The notes: a model not told the origin generated them from the sequence alone. A stretch of 64,000 nt of DNA from Neisseria yangbaofengii (GCF_014898075.1 NZ_CP062976.1:2542001-2606000); one strand, 5' to 3'; counted from the stretch's first letter, positions 26,166-38,378 are shown. Numbers and translations: made by a program.

Positions 26166-26497
26166 CTGGTGTTGTTTGCACTTTTTCTTTTTTGCCTGAA
26201 GGCCTATTTGGGATTTTCGAGCGTTGCCAAGAATGCCGAAAGGCACGGCAAAGCCGCATGATTCTTGATAACGCCCGAAAATCCTAAACCAATCGTTCGG
26301 GCAAAAAACAAAAGCCGTTTTGCATAAAGAGTGTAAACAACCCGACGATTTCCTACAGCGGCAGATTCCTTTGAATTCGGCTAGATAGCGCTGTGCCAAT
26401 GCCGGAGCTTTTTTTAAGACGGCCATGGTTTCAAAGCCGGTTTGAGGCGGGAGTGAGGAATGGAATACATGATTAAGCCGTTGATAAGGTGAATAGA
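26166..26497. other. Non-coding stretch beside the IS5 element
   Basis: 332 bases without a gene I can support. A minus-strand open frame crosses it, but the sequence is odd (Cys-, Lys- and Phe-rich, e.g. FGRYQESCGFAVPFGILGN) and looks like translated repeat DNA. It may be an IS-associated remnant. Confidence 0.45.
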
Positions 26498-26553
26498 GTA
26501 AAAAATCCCGTTTTTTTCTATATTTTAGCAATGCTAAAAAACGGGATTTTTTA
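26498..26553. terminator. Very long hairpin downstream of tex
   Basis: GTAAAAAATCCCGTTTTT and its inverse AAAAACGGGATTTTTTAC form an 18-bp perfect outer stem. Inside lies a second palindrome TTTTAGCA-A-TGCTAAAA (26523-26539). About 28 bases past the tex stop (minus strand), with T-runs on both strands. A bidirectional terminator, or the fold-back ends of a lost element. Confidence 0.65.
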
Positions 26554-26580
26554 CACGTCATGTCCAGCCCTATGTTTATA

Positions 26581-28869
26581 TTATTTCTTCAACTTCGCAA
26601 ACGCATCCGCCATCGCGGTATTGCCCACTGCTTTTTCACGCGGATTGCGTTGATTGCTGTTTGAACGTGTTTTACCGCTACTGGATTGATTTTCAGACGG
26701 CCTGCCGCTGCGTGTGTCGGCTGCACCGCCTTCATCATCCAAGCGCATGGTGAGCGCAATGCGTTTGCGCTTTTCGTCCACTTCCAACACTTTCACTTTT
26801 ACCACATCACCGGCTTTTACCACTTCGCGCGGGTCGCTGACGTATTTGTCGGCGAGTGCAGAGATGTGGACGAGGCCGTCTTGGTGTACGCCGATATCGA
26901 CGAATGCGCCGAAATTGGCAACGTTGCTGACCACGCCTTCCAAAATCATGCCGATTTGCAGGTCCTTGATTTCGTTCACGCCTTCGGCAAATGAGGCCGT
27001 CCGGAACTCGCCGCGCGGGTCGCGGCCGGGTTTTTCGAGTTCGGCGAGGATATCCAACACGGTCGGCAGGCCGAATTGTTCGGTGGTGTATGCGGCGGGT
27101 TTGATGTGTTTGATTTGTTCGCGGTTGCCGATTAAATCACCAGCGTTGATGTGCAAATCATCGAGCATTTTGGCGACAATCGGATAGGCTTCGGGGTGTA
27201 CGGAGCTGGCATCGAGTGGCTCTTTGCCGCCGTTAATGCGCAAAAATCCGGCGGCTTGTTCGAAGGTTTTTTCACCCAAGCGCGGCACTTTTAAGAGTTT
27301 TTTTCTGGTGTCGAACGCGCCGTGTTCGTCGCGGTAGGCAACGATATTTTGCGCAAGCGTTTGGTTCAGGCCGGAAATGCGGGCGAGCAGCGGGGCGGAG
27401 GCGGTGTTCACGTCCACGCCCACGGCATTTACGCAGTCTTCCACTACGGCATCGAGCGATTTGGCCAGTTGGCTTTGATTCACGTCATGTTGATATTGGC
27501 CGACGCCGATGGATTTCGGATCGATTTTCACCAATTCGGCGAGCGGGTCTTGCAGGCGGCGGGCGATGGAGACGGCGCCGCGCAGACTCACGTCCAATTC
27601 GGGGAACTCGCGCGCGGCCAGTTCGCTGGCGGAATAGACGGACGCACCGGCTTCGGACACAACGATTTTATGCAAACCCATTTCCGGCATGGCTTTTACC
27701 AATTCGCCCGCCAGCTTGTCGGTTTCGCGGCTGGCGGTGCCGTTGCCGATGGCAATCAGCTTCACACCGTGTTTTTTAATCAAAGCGGCAAGCGCTGCCG
27801 ACATATTGTTTTCTTGGTGTAAATACACAATCACGGTGTCCAGCAGTTTGCCCGTGTCGCTCACCACCGCGCATTTCACGCCGTTGCGGTAGCCGGGATC
27901 AAGACCGAGTGTGGTCAGACGGCCGGCGGGGGCGGCGAGCAGCAAGTCTTTGAGGTTGCGGGCGAATACGGTAATCGCATCGGTATCGGCGTTTTCTTTC
28001 AGACGGCCTAAGGCTTCCAATTCGAGCGACAGGAAGATTTTTGCGCGCCACGCTAGGCGCACGGTGTCGCGCAGCCATTTGTGGCCGTCTGAAACGTGGA
28101 AATGTTTGGCGATGAAGTCTTCGTATTCAGAAGCTTGGGTAATCGGCGTGTCATCGGGCCGGTATTTCAGCGCGACGGACAACATGCCTTCGTTGCGGCC
28201 GCGCAAAACGGCCAGTGCGCGGTGGCTCGGCATGGTGCGCACGGCTTCGCGGTGGTCGAAATAATCTTTGAATTTTTCGCCTTCGTTTTCTTTGCCTTCC
28301 ATCACTTGCGCGTGGATTTCGGCTTCGTTCCACAATTTTTCACGCAGGCGGCCGATGAGTTCGGCATCTTCGGCGAACTGTTCCATCAAAATTGCGCGTG
28401 CGCCGTCGAGCGCGGCTTTGGTGTCGGCGATGTCGTCTTTGACAAACGGCGCGGCGGCAGCTTCCATGTCTTGCGGCTGCTCGTTCAGCAATAAATCGGC
28501 CAGCGGCTGTAAACCTTGCTCGCGGGCGATTTGCGCTTTGGTGCGGCGTTTGGGTTTGTAGGGCAGGTATAAATCCTCCAGCGCGGTTTTGTTGTCGCAG
28601 GCTTCGATTTGCTCGCGCAGGCCGTCTGAAAGTTTGCCTTGTTCTTCAATGCTTTTTAACACGCTTTCTTTACGCGCTTCGAGTTCGCGCAGGTATTGCA
28701 GACGCTCGGCCAGCGTGCGCAATTGCGTGTCGTCCAAGCCGCCGGTGGCTTCTTTGCGGTAACGCGCGATAAACGGCACGGTCGCGCCTTCGTCAAGCAT
28801 GGCGACGGTGGCGGCAATTTGGGCGGCGGTGGCGGAGAGTTCTTGAGCGAGAATGTGGGTGATGTTCAT
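26581..28869 (-). CDS. tex: Transcription accessory protein Tex
   Basis: RNA-binding protein acting on transcription/RNA turnover, 762 residues from the ATG at 28869 ([20 protein letters not shown]). Order: N-terminal helical HTH part with '[16 protein letters not shown]', YqgF-like RNase-H fold '[19 protein letters not shown]', '[19 protein letters not shown]', HhH repeats '[16 protein letters not shown]' and '[19 protein letters not shown]', and a C-terminal S1 domain '[31 protein letters not shown]'. In meningococci tex is region E of the capsule locus, which supports reading the preceding 12 kb as a degraded cps locus. Confidence 0.95.
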   Translation of the reverse strand: MNITHILAQELSATAAQIAATVAMLDEGATVPFIARYRKEATGGLDDTQLRTLAERLQYLRELEARKESVLKSIEEQGKLSDGLREQIEACDNKTALEDLYLPYKPKRRTKAQIAREQGLQPLADLLLNEQPQDMEAAAAPFVKDDIADTKAALDGARAILMEQFAEDAELIGRLREKLWNEAEIHAQVMEGKENEGEKFKDYFDHREAVRTMPSHRALAVLRGRNEGMLSVALKYRPDDTPITQASEYEDFIAKHFHVSDGHKWLRDTVRLAWRAKIFLSLELEALGRLKENADTDAITVFARNLKDLLLAAPAGRLTTLGLDPGYRNGVKCAVVSDTGKLLDTVIVYLHQENNMSAALAALIKKHGVKLIAIGNGTASRETDKLAGELVKAMPEMGLHKIVVSEAGASVYSASELAAREFPELDVSLRGAVSIARRLQDPLAELVKIDPKSIGVGQYQHDVNQSQLAKSLDAVVEDCVNAVGVDVNTASAPLLARISGLNQTLAQNIVAYRDEHGAFDTRKKLLKVPRLGEKTFEQAAGFLRINGGKEPLDASSVHPEAYPIVAKMLDDLHINAGDLIGNREQIKHIKPAAYTTEQFGLPTVLDILAELEKPGRDPRGEFRTASFAEGVNEIKDLQIGMILEGVVSNVANFGAFVDIGVHQDGLVHISALADKYVSDPREVVKAGDVVKVKVLEVDEKRKRIALTMRLDDEGGAADTRSGRPSENQSSSGKTRSNSNQRNPREKAVGNTAMADAFAKLKK

Positions 28870-28933
28870 GGTTGGTAGTCGGGGCAAAAAGGCCGTCTGA
28901 AAAAAAGATTGATTATAGCGGATATAAAGCAAA

Positions 28934-28963
28934 AAGGCCGTCTGAAATCTTTCAGACGGCCTT
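28934..28963. terminator. DUS-pair hairpin after leuS
   Basis: AAGGCCGTCTGAAA-TC-TTTCAGACGGCCTT, 28 bases past the leuS stop on the minus strand. Confidence 0.75.
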
Positions 28964-28990
28964 GCCGGATTCGGTTTTTTCCAACAATGT

Positions 28991-31633
<2,643 letters not shown>

Positions 31634-31733
31634 TTACGCTGAAAAAAAGTGAAAAATTAGCATGGGATTATAGCAGTTTACTGGCGAATTGTCGGCAATT
31701 TGCGGAATCTGTTTGCATAGGAAATATGTAATA

Positions 31734-31780
31734 AAAAGGCCGTCTGAAAAAATATATTCCTGTTTTTCAGACGGCCTTTT
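31734..31780. terminator. DUS-pair hairpin between leuS and dnaJ
   Basis: AAAAGGCCGTCTGAAAAA with its inverse and a longer loop (TATATTCCTG), between the divergent leuS and dnaJ genes; not at a gene end, so its role there is unclear. Confidence 0.5.
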
Positions 31781-31856
31781 ATTTTTCCCCTTGAGATTCC
31801 CGTCACTGCCCATATCTGCACACCAGTTTTAACACCTAAACTATTCCACTACGAAT

Positions 31857-32987
31857 ATGAGCAACCAAGACTATTACGAAACCCTCGGCGTTGCCCGCAG
31901 CGCCGGCGAGGACGAAATCAAAAAAGCCTACCGCAAACTGGCGATGAAATACCATCCCGACCGCAACCCCGGCGACAAAGCGGCGGAAGAAAAATTCAAA
32001 GAAATCCAAAAAGCCTACGACACCCTTTCCGACAAAGAAAAACGCACCATGTACGACCAATACGGCCACGCCGCCTTCGAGCAAGGCATGGGTGGCGGCG
32101 CGGGCGGTTTTGGCGGCGGATTCGGCGGTGCACAAGGCTTTGACTTCAGCGATATTTTCAGCCAAATGTTCGGCGGAGCGGCAGGGGGCGGCCGTCAGCC
32201 GAATTATCAAGGCGCAGATTTGCAGGTCGGCGTAGAAATCACCCTTGAAGAAGCTGCCAAAGGCATTAAAAAACGCATCAATATTCCGACCTACGAAGAA
32301 TGCGATGTCTGCCACGGCAGCGGTGCCAAACCCGGCACATCCGCCACCACCTGCTCCACCTGCCGCGGCAGCGGCACAGTTCACGTCCGCCAAGCCATTT
32401 TCCAAATGCAGCAGACCTGTCCGACCTGTCACGGCACCGGCAAAGAAATCAAAGACCCGTGCATCAAATGCCGGGGCGAAGGCCGCATCAAAACCAGTAA
32501 AACCGTCGAAGTCAATATTCCCGCCGGCATCGACGACGGCCAGCGCATCCGCTTGAGCGGCGAAGGCGAACCGGGCCAGCACGGCGCACCGGCAGGTGAT
32601 TTGTACGTCAACGTCAGGGTTAAAGAACACAAAATCTTCGAGCGCAACGGCTTGGATTTACACTGCGAACTGCCGATCAGCTTTGCCGTAGCCGCCCTCG
32701 GCGGCGAAGTCGAAGTACCGACTTTAGACGGCAAAGTCAAACTCAACATTCCGCATGAAACCCAAAACGGCCGCCGCATGCGCGTCAAAGGCAAAGGCAT
32801 CAAATCTTTGCGCTCCAGCGCCACCGGCGATTTATACTGCCATGTGGTGGTGGAAACACCGGTCAACCTGACCGACCGCCAGAAAGAATTGCTGGAAGAA
32901 TTTGAAAGCATTTCTACCGGACTCGACCGCAGCCAAACCCCGCGCAAGAAATCGTTTTTAGATAAGTTGGGTGATTTGTTTGATTGA
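31857..32987 (+). CDS. dnaJ: Chaperone protein DnaJ (Hsp40)
   Basis: DnaK co-chaperone, 376 residues, all domains present: J domain with HPD ('[17 protein letters not shown]'), Gly/Phe-rich linker ('[17 protein letters not shown]'), four zinc-finger CxxCxGxG repeats ([32 protein letters not shown]) and the C-terminal substrate-binding domains. It stands without dnaK or grpE nearby. A Correia element begins 10 bases after the stop. Confidence 0.98.
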   Translation: MSNQDYYETLGVARSAGEDEIKKAYRKLAMKYHPDRNPGDKAAEEKFKEIQKAYDTLSDKEKRTMYDQYGHAAFEQGMGGGAGGFGGGFGGAQGFDFSDIFSQMFGGAAGGGRQPNYQGADLQVGVEITLEEAAKGIKKRINIPTYEECDVCHGSGAKPGTSATTCSTCRGSGTVHVRQAIFQMQQTCPTCHGTGKEIKDPCIKCRGEGRIKTSKTVEVNIPAGIDDGQRIRLSGEGEPGQHGAPAGDLYVNVRVKEHKIFERNGLDLHCELPISFAVAALGGEVEVPTLDGKVKLNIPHETQNGRRMRVKGKGIKSLRSSATGDLYCHVVVETPVNLTDRQKELLEEFESISTGLDRSQTPRKKSFLDKLGDLFD

Positions 32988-32997
32988 TTTTGAGTAG

Positions 32998-33104
32998 TAT
33001 AGTGGGTTCACTTTAAAAGTAGGACAATGCGGTGAGCCAAAGACAGTATAGATGATACGGCTAGGCGAACCAACGCCGTACTGTTTTAAAGTGAAGCCAC
33101 TATA
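32998..33104. mobile_element. Correia-type element, 107 bp
   Basis: TATAGTGGGTTCACTTTAAAA...TTTTAAAGTGAAGCCACTATA with the usual core in the inverse sense (CAATGCGGTGAGCC...GGCGAACCAACGCCGTACTG). Starts 10 bases after the dnaJ stop and would be transcribed into its 3' end. Confidence 0.88.
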
Positions 33105-33159
33105 AATAATAAAAGGCCGTCTGAAACATAAATGTTCAGACGGCCTTTTATTATTTATA
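33101..33159. terminator. Extended DUS-pair hairpin, Correia end fused
   Basis: TATAAATAATAAAAGGCCGTCTGAA and its inverse make a stem of about 28 bp with one bulge, longer than other DUS hairpins here and overlapping the Correia end. Convergent dnaJ/moaA position. Confidence 0.7.
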
Positions 33160-33177
33160 GATAAACAAAATAAGTGC

Positions 33178-34152
33178 CTAACCACCGGTCAACGCCATCA
33201 CCCGAATAATCTTCTTCGGATTTTCCACAAATTCGTGTTTTTCCGGCTTCATTGCAATCGCATCGCGGATGGCTTGGTCAAGATCGGCATCGCTGCAGTT
33301 ATCGCGCAGCAGGTCGCGCAATGGGGCTTTGTCTTCTTGGCCGAGGCAGAGGTGGATGTTGCCGGTGGCGGACAGGCGCACGCGGTTGCAGGTGGCGCAG
33401 AAGTGTTGGCTCATCGGGGTAATCAGGCCAAGAGTGAAGCCGTTGTTCTCGCTTTGCCAGTAGCGCGCCGGGCCGCCGCCGATTTTGCCTTCAAACGGGC
33501 TTAAACCAAACTTTTGGCGCAATTCTTCCAATACCGGTTGCAGGCTGACTTTGGCGTGGGCTTGGCCGGTGGTGCCCATCGGCATCGCTTCGATGAGATT
33601 CAGGATAAAGCCGTGTTCCATGCAGAAGGCGACCATTTCGTCCAAATCCATGTCGTTGATGCCTTTGAGTGGCACCATATTGATTTTGATGCGCTCGAAC
33701 CCGGCTTCTTTAGCGGCTTTGATGCCGTCGAGCACTTGCGGCAGACAGTCGCTGCCGGTGATGTTGGTCACGCAGTCGCGGCGGAGGCTGTCGAGGCTGA
33801 TGTTTAAGCGGCGCACACCGGCTTGGCGCAAGGCGTAGGCGTGTTTGTCGAGCCGGGTGCCGTTGGTGGTGAGCGAAATGTCTTCGACACCGGGTTGGCG
33901 GTTGATTTCGGCGGCCAAATCGGCCAAACCTTTGCGCAACAGGGGTTCGCCGCCGGTCAGGCGGAAGCGTTTGGTGCCGAGGCGGGCGAACGCAGAAGCC
34001 ACGCGGCCGAGTTCTTCAATGGTCAGCCATTCTTTGGGAATGGAAAAACCTTTGAAGCCTTTGGGCAGGCAATAAGTGCAGCGCAGGTCGCAGCGGTCGG
34101 TCACGGATATCCGTAAGTAGTCGACGGTACGGCCGAATGGATCGGTCAGCAT
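33178..34152 (-). CDS. moaA: GTP 3',8-cyclase (molybdenum cofactor synthesis)
   Basis: Radical-SAM enzyme that, with MoaC, turns GTP into cyclic pyranopterin monophosphate. 324 residues. N-terminal [4Fe-4S] motif 'CDLRCTYC' (CxxxCxxC), 'RLTGGEPLLR', 'LTTNGTRL', 'RLNISLDSL', the second C-terminal cluster 'FCATCNRVRLSATGNIHLCLG', and the C-terminal Gly-Gly needed for activity ('ALTGG'). Alone here; no other moa genes in the window. Confidence 0.97.
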   Translation of the reverse strand: MLTDPFGRTVDYLRISVTDRCDLRCTYCLPKGFKGFSIPKEWLTIEELGRVASAFARLGTKRFRLTGGEPLLRKGLADLAAEINRQPGVEDISLTTNGTRLDKHAYALRQAGVRRLNISLDSLRRDCVTNITGSDCLPQVLDGIKAAKEAGFERIKINMVPLKGINDMDLDEMVAFCMEHGFILNLIEAMPMGTTGQAHAKVSLQPVLEELRQKFGLSPFEGKIGGGPARYWQSENNGFTLGLITPMSQHFCATCNRVRLSATGNIHLCLGQEDKAPLRDLLRDNCSDADLDQAIRDAIAMKPEKHEFVENPKKIIRVMALTGG

Positions 34153-34286
34153 GATGAAGCTCTAGTTATTCCGGTTTAGTTATTTTGTGGTATTTTGGTA
34201 AAATTTTATCTTTAAAATTATGAGTTTAATCTTATCGTGTGTTTCGCGAAATGGCAAAACAAAATAACCTTTTGCGCTTTAGGTTT

Positions 34287-34613
34287 TTAATAACGAGCGA
34301 TATTCGCATCTACTTGTAATGCCCATTCGTCTATGCCGCCTTGCAGGTTATACAATGGCTCAAAGCCCATGTCGGCCAAGTAAAGCGCGGTGTGAAGGCT
34401 GCGGATGCCGTGGTGGCAATACACCACAATCGGCAGACCGTCATCGGGCAACTCGTTGTGGCGCAATGGGATCAGGTTCATCGGGATATGAATGGCGTTG
34501 GGCAGGGCGCAAATTTCGACTTCGTCATCGGTACGCACATCAAGCAAATGAAATTCGCGGCCTTCATCTTGCCATTTTTTGAATTCAATCACGGAAAGTT
34601 GCGGAATCGTCAT
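34287..34613 (-). CDS. Rhodanese-like protein, single domain
   Basis: 108-residue cytoplasmic rhodanese. The start at 34613 (MTIPQLSVIEFKKW) avoids an upstream stretch that reads through a DUS. 'HLLDVRTDDEVEICALPNAIHIPMNLIP', then the active-site loop 'VVYCHHGIRSLHTALYLADMGF' with the catalytic Cys, and 'YNLQGGIDEWA'. Likely sulfur transfer. It lies between moaA and a methyltransferase gene on the same strand; a DUS hairpin separates it from the latter. Confidence 0.88.
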   Translation of the reverse strand: MTIPQLSVIEFKKWQDEGREFHLLDVRTDDEVEICALPNAIHIPMNLIPLRHNELPDDGLPIVVYCHHGIRSLHTALYLADMGFEPLYNLQGGIDEWALQVDANIARY

Positions 34614-34653
34614 TATTCGGTCTTTGTCTTTATATAAATATAAAAAGTAAAAC

Positions 34654-34687
34654 AGGCCGTCTGAAAGGAAATGTTTCAGACGGCCTT
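34654..34687. terminator. DUS-pair hairpin
   Basis: AGGCCGTCTGAAA and inverse around GGAAATG, downstream of the PCMT-family gene (minus strand). Confidence 0.7.
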
Positions 34688-34750
34688 TCTTTTGAGTGCG
34701 GCCGAAACAAATCATCCGGCAGTCTCTTGCGTTTAATATGGCGGCAATCT

Positions 34751-35407
34751 TTAAAAATCAAAGTTGCCGAAAGGTCGGTTGGTTTTGTCGTTGAGGTGGG
34801 AGATGAGGGTGTCGAACAACACGCTTTGGCTGAATCGGTTGCCGTTGCGGGTGACGAGCAGGGCGCGTTGCACCGGTTTGTCGCCGACCACGACAACCAT
34901 ACGGCCGCCGTCTTTCAATTGTGCTTTTAAGGTTTCGGGCACATCATGCACGCCGCCGCCAACGTAAATCGCGTCGAAGGGTGCGCCTTCGGTGTGTTCG
35001 GCCAAGCCGTCGTTTTGCGCGTAATAAATATTTTGATAGCCCAAGTCGTCCAACACAGCTTTAGCACGGTTTTGCTGCTCAAGATCAAGATCGTCTGAAA
35101 CCACTTCGCCGGCCAATTCCGCTAACAATGCGGTGGCATAGCCCGAACCGGTGCCGATTTCCAATACTTTGTCTTGTTTGCTTAATTTCAAACCCTGCGC
35201 CAACCGCGCCACAACTTTCGGCTCCAGCATTTTATGGCCGTTGGGCAGCGGCAATTCGGTATCGGAATACGCCAAACCTTGCTGGTTATCGGCAACGAAA
35301 TGTTCTCGCGGAATGTCCATCAGGGCATCGAGCACATTAAAATCCAACACGTCCCAAGGGCGGATTTGTTGTTCGACCATATTGAAACGCGCTTTGTCAA
35401 AGTCCAT
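34751..35407 (-). CDS. Protein-L-isoaspartate O-methyltransferase family protein
   Basis: SAM-dependent methyltransferase of the PCMT fold, 218 residues. 'MVEQQIRPWDVLD' N-terminus, 'MLEPKVVARLAQGLKL', SAM loop 'VLEIGTGSGYATALLAELAG' near residue 80, 'FDAIYVGGGVHDVPETL' and 'LKDGGRMVVVVGDKPVQ'. Family enzymes repair isoaspartyl residues, but many proteobacterial members in this short branch have no tested activity. Confidence 0.8.
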   Translation of the reverse strand: MDFDKARFNMVEQQIRPWDVLDFNVLDALMDIPREHFVADNQQGLAYSDTELPLPNGHKMLEPKVVARLAQGLKLSKQDKVLEIGTGSGYATALLAELAGEVVSDDLDLEQQNRAKAVLDDLGYQNIYYAQNDGLAEHTEGAPFDAIYVGGGVHDVPETLKAQLKDGGRMVVVVGDKPVQRALLVTRNGNRFSQSVLFDTLISHLNDKTNRPFGNFDF

Positions 35408-35489
35408 GATTGTGCTCCGTGTCTGGGGTTATCGGGAAAGAACCGTTATTATAGAATCGAATCGGCCGCCTTGCCATATTTCAGACGGC

Positions 35490-35981
35490 CTATTTTATTG
35501 CGTGGCGGCTGAGTATATCAGCCAATTCATTTAAATAGCGTGCATCGGTTTCATCAAACTGCGCCAGTTTGTCGTCATCCGCATCCAACACACCATAGCA
35601 GCAGCCGTCTGAATCAAACAGCGGCACCACAATTTCCGATTGCGATAAGGACGAGCAAGCGATGTGGCCGGGGTGTCGGCTGACGTCTTCAACCACAATA
35701 GTTTCGCCGCGTGCCCATGCCTGACCACATACACCGCGTCCATAAGGAATCCGCGTGCAGGCCAGCGGGCCTTGGAATGGAGCCAACACCAATTCTTGGT
35801 GTTCTTGTTCAACCAAATAAAAGCCGACCCAAAACCAGCCGAACGCTTCTTTTAAGATGGCGGCGGTGTTGGCCAAGTTTGCAATCAGATTGGTTTCACC
35901 GCTGATGACGCTCTCGATTTGCGGCAGTAATTCTTGATAACGCGCGGTTTTGCCGGTGTGGGAAAGGTGAAGAGAATGCAT
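35490..35981 (-). CDS. Free methionine-(R)-sulfoxide reductase (GAF domain)
   Basis: 163-residue GAF protein of the fRMsr family that reduces free Met-R-SO. The three catalytic-loop cysteines are present: 'LACTRIPYGRGVCGQAWA' (two) and 'HPGHIACSSLSQSEIVVPLF' (third). N-terminal 'LANTAAILKEAFGWFWVGFYLV' is typical. It complements the protein-bound MsrA/B system of Neisseria (pilB/msrAB, not in this window). Confidence 0.9.
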   Translation of the reverse strand: MHSLHLSHTGKTARYQELLPQIESVISGETNLIANLANTAAILKEAFGWFWVGFYLVEQEHQELVLAPFQGPLACTRIPYGRGVCGQAWARGETIVVEDVSRHPGHIACSSLSQSEIVVPLFDSDGCCYGVLDADDDKLAQFDETDARYLNELADILSRHAIK

Positions 35982-36133
35982 ACGGGAAGGCCGTCTGAAA
36001 AATATAAAACCGAATTATAGACCAATTGGCAGGTCGGCAGGAAACAAGGCCGTCCGCACAGGAAATATTGCTAATCATGTCGATATGAACTACACTTCGT
36101 CACAGTGATTTAATCTGACGGAGCAAGAGCAAC

Positions 36134-36907
36134 ATGCAACACGAAATCGGTATGTGGGATCAAAAATGGGTCATCGGCAACTGGAAAATGAACGGCCGCC
36201 TGCAAAACAACAATGCACTCATGCACCGCTTCCGCATCATGCCGACCGCCGAGCGCGTATTAATCGGCTTGGCCGCGCCGACCGTGTATCTGTTGCAGCT
36301 GCACAACGCCATGCAGATTGTGTTGAACAACCGCATTTTAACCTGCGCCCAAGACGTCAGCCGTTTCCCGAACAACGGAGCCTACACCGGCGAAGTGTCC
36401 GCCGAAATGTTGGCCGACATCGGTACCGACATCGTCTTAATCGGCCACTCCGAGCGCAGCCTGTATTTCGGCGAGAAAAACGAAATCCAACGCCGCAAAA
36501 TGGAAAACGTATTAAACGTCGGCCTGATTCCATTATTGTGTGTCGGCGAAAGCTTGGAAGAGCGCGAAGCCGGCCAAGAGCAGGAAGTGATTGCACACCA
36601 ATTATCTGTATTGCAAGGCTTAGACACCAAAAACATCGCCGTGGCATACGAACCGGTTTGGGCGATCGGCACCGGCAAAGTCGCCACCGTCGAGCAAATC
36701 GCCGAAATGCACGCGTTTATCCACAAACAAATCTTGTCTTTGTGTGGCAACGATGTTAAAATCCGAATTCTTTACGGCGGAAGCGTGAAAGCTGAAAACG
36801 CAGCAGACATTTTCGCCGTGCCACATGTAGACGGCGCATTAGTCGGCGGCGCATCCTTGTCTTATGACTCGTTTACCGCCATCATCGACGCCGCGCAAGC
36901 ATCATAG
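36134..36907 (+). CDS. tpiA: Triosephosphate isomerase
   Basis: Glycolytic TIM-barrel isomerase. 257 residues from 36134, or 251 from the in-frame ATG at 36152 ([15 protein letters not shown]), the usual length; neither has a strong Shine-Dalgarno, though GGAGCAAGAG precedes the first. Catalytic residues visible: Lys in 'GNWKMNG', His in '[10 protein letters not shown]', Glu in '[15 protein letters not shown]', and the phosphate loop '[11 protein letters not shown]'. secG follows after 6 bases, so they form an operon with the tRNA-Leu gene. Confidence 0.97.
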   Translation: MQHEIGMWDQKWVIGNWKMNGRLQNNNALMHRFRIMPTAERVLIGLAAPTVYLLQLHNAMQIVLNNRILTCAQDVSRFPNNGAYTGEVSAEMLADIGTDIVLIGHSERSLYFGEKNEIQRRKMENVLNVGLIPLLCVGESLEEREAGQEQEVIAHQLSVLQGLDTKNIAVAYEPVWAIGTGKVATVEQIAEMHAFIHKQILSLCGNDVKIRILYGGSVKAENAADIFAVPHVDGALVGGASLSYDSFTAIIDAAQAS

Positions 36908-36913
36908 GGAATT

Positions 36914-37282
36914 ATGGAAGCCTTTAAAACCGTTATTTGGATTGTGAACATCATTTCCGCATTGGCCGTGATTGTGTTGGTATTGCTCCAACACGGCAAA
37001 GGTGCGGATGCCGGTGCGACTTTCGGTTCCGGCAGTGGTAGCGCGCAAGGTGTGTTCGGTTCAGGCGGTAATGCCAACTTTCTAACCCGTTCAACCGCCA
37101 TTGCAGCCACCGTATTTTTCGCCACCTGCATGGCGATGGTGTATATCCATTCCAACACCACGCGCCACGGTTTAGACTTTAGCACCGTGCAGCAAAGCCG
37201 GCCGGCACAAACTGCACCTGTACCAAATAATGCAAACACCATACCTGCTGCACCCGTTCCCGCCTCATCTGCGCAGCAGTAA
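36914..37282 (+). CDS. secG: Preprotein translocase subunit SecG
   Basis: Small subunit of the SecYEG inner-membrane channel. 122 residues with two membrane helices ('VIWIVNIISALAVIVLVLLQ' and 'AIAATVFFATCMAMVYI') joined by the conserved 'HGKGADAGATFGSGSGSAQGVFGS' loop region. The C-terminal tail is Pro/Ala rich. tpiA-secG-tRNA-Leu is a common proteobacterial order, usually followed by the nuo operon; here the nuo genes are not next door (see the element at 37.4-39.8 kb). Confidence 0.95.
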   Translation: MEAFKTVIWIVNIISALAVIVLVLLQHGKGADAGATFGSGSGSAQGVFGSGGNANFLTRSTAIAATVFFATCMAMVYIHSNTTRHGLDFSTVQQSRPAQTAPVPNNANTIPAAPVPASSAQQ

Positions 37283-37303
37283 ATGAAAAAGTAAAAGTTA
37301 CCG

Positions 37304-37389
37304 GCCGACATGGTGGAATTGGTAGACACGCTATCTTGAGGGGGTAGTGATCCTAGATCGTTCGAGTTCAAGTCTCGATGTCGGCACCA
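37304..37389 (+). tRNA. tRNA-Leu (anticodon GAG)
   Basis: Acceptor stem GCCGACA/TGTCGGC with encoded ACCA end; anticodon arm CTATC-TTGAGGG-GGTAG gives anticodon GAG (reads CUC/CUU). Long variable arm (TGATCCTAGATCG), as expected for a class II tRNA; T arm TCGAG-TTCAAGT-CTCGA. 22 bases after secG. A partial degenerate copy of its 3' half occurs at about 39752-39786. Confidence 0.95.
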
Positions 37390-37396
37390 TCAAAAG

Positions 37397-37427
37397 AAAA
37401 CCGTCTGAAATTCAGGCGGTTTTTTTA
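37397..37427 (+). terminator. Terminator after tRNA-Leu
   Basis: AACCGTCTGAA-AT-TTCAGGCGGTT (one mismatch) followed by T6; a DUS variant used as a Rho-independent terminator. Confidence 0.8.
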
Positions 37428-37464
37428 CGTCCAATGCCACCTAATTCCATCGTCGAAACCCTGA

Positions 37465-38378
37465 TATAGTTAATTAAAATAAAAACTACTCATTAATGCA
37501 GCCATAAAATTGCCTATTTCAGGCAGCACTTTTCGTAGATGCTTTTTAATGTTCGCCCATGCTTTTTCAATCGGATTAAGCTCTGGCGAATAAGGTGCAA
37601 GAGCTAAGATTTTATGCCCCTCTTTTTCTGAAATCTCTGCTAAAACAGACATCCGATGAAAGCGAGCATTATCCATCACAATAACAGATTGTTCAGTTAA
37701 TTCAGGCAGCAATACGCCTTCAAACCATGCTTCAAATAAACGACTATCCATCGTGCCTGAATAAATCATGGGTGCAATTAGATTACTTTGGTCTTTGATT
37801 TGAGCTGCAACCAGTGATGTGCGCTGGTATCGTTTACCACTGATTTGCGCTTTAACTGGAAGCCCTTTTGGTGAATAGGCATAAGGACGGTAGTAAAAAG
37901 TATCAAATCCTGTTTCATCAAGGAAAACAACTTGATAATCAGCATATTGATTTAATGCTTGTTGATAAGTGGCTACCTGTTCTGGTTTTTGTTCTTTGTA
38001 GCTCGTGGTCTTTTTTTACGCGTAATACCCAATACTTTGAACAAATAACAAATATTAGCCGGCGTACACCCAAAATGAGCTGCAATTTCATGCTGGTATG
38101 CATCAGGGTGTTCTTTAACATATTTTATGAGCAGGTTTTTATTGACTTTGGTTGCATTGCCACCTTTGACTTGATGTTCAAATGAACCGGTTTGCTCATA
38201 GCGTTTTCTCCAACTTCGAAATGTTTTTGGGTCAATTTGGTATGCTTTGCAAACTTCGCTGGCATTTTTGCATGCCTGATAGTATTGGTATGCTTTTTCT
38301 CGTAGTTCTATTGAGTATGACATTTTGGACTCTAAATATTCAGTGTTGATTTGGGAATTCTTATTTTAATATACTATA
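37465..38378 (-). mobile_element. IS630-family insertion sequence, copy 2 (914 bp)
   Basis: Same element as 20882-21795, same length, opposite orientation, same terminal repeats (TATAGTTAATTAAAATAA and TATAGTATATTAAAATAA). The only protein difference I noticed is Ile for Met in LPE(M/I)GNFMAAL. The near identity means recent movement. It lies inside the decayed element next to tRNA-Leu. Confidence 0.9.
37470..38323 (-). CDS. IS630-family transposase, -1 frameshift product
   Basis: HTH frame 38323-37973 and catalytic frame ending at 37470, joined through the same A7G slippery run as copy 1. DDE residues present ('FLDETGFD', 'VIVMDNARFH', 'YSPELNPIEKAW'). Confidence 0.85.

Noticed and set aside
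26100-26561. Minus-strand open frame of 153 codons downstream of tex
   Set aside because: It runs through the IS5 end and a perfect hairpin, has a Cys/Lys-rich composition unlike a real protein, and no Shine-Dalgarno; treated as repeat DNA.
31836-32630. Minus-strand 264-codon frame opposite dnaJ
   Set aside because: Low-complexity Ala/Gly/Phe product that mirrors the dnaJ Gly-rich and zinc-finger repeats; dnaJ itself is beyond doubt.
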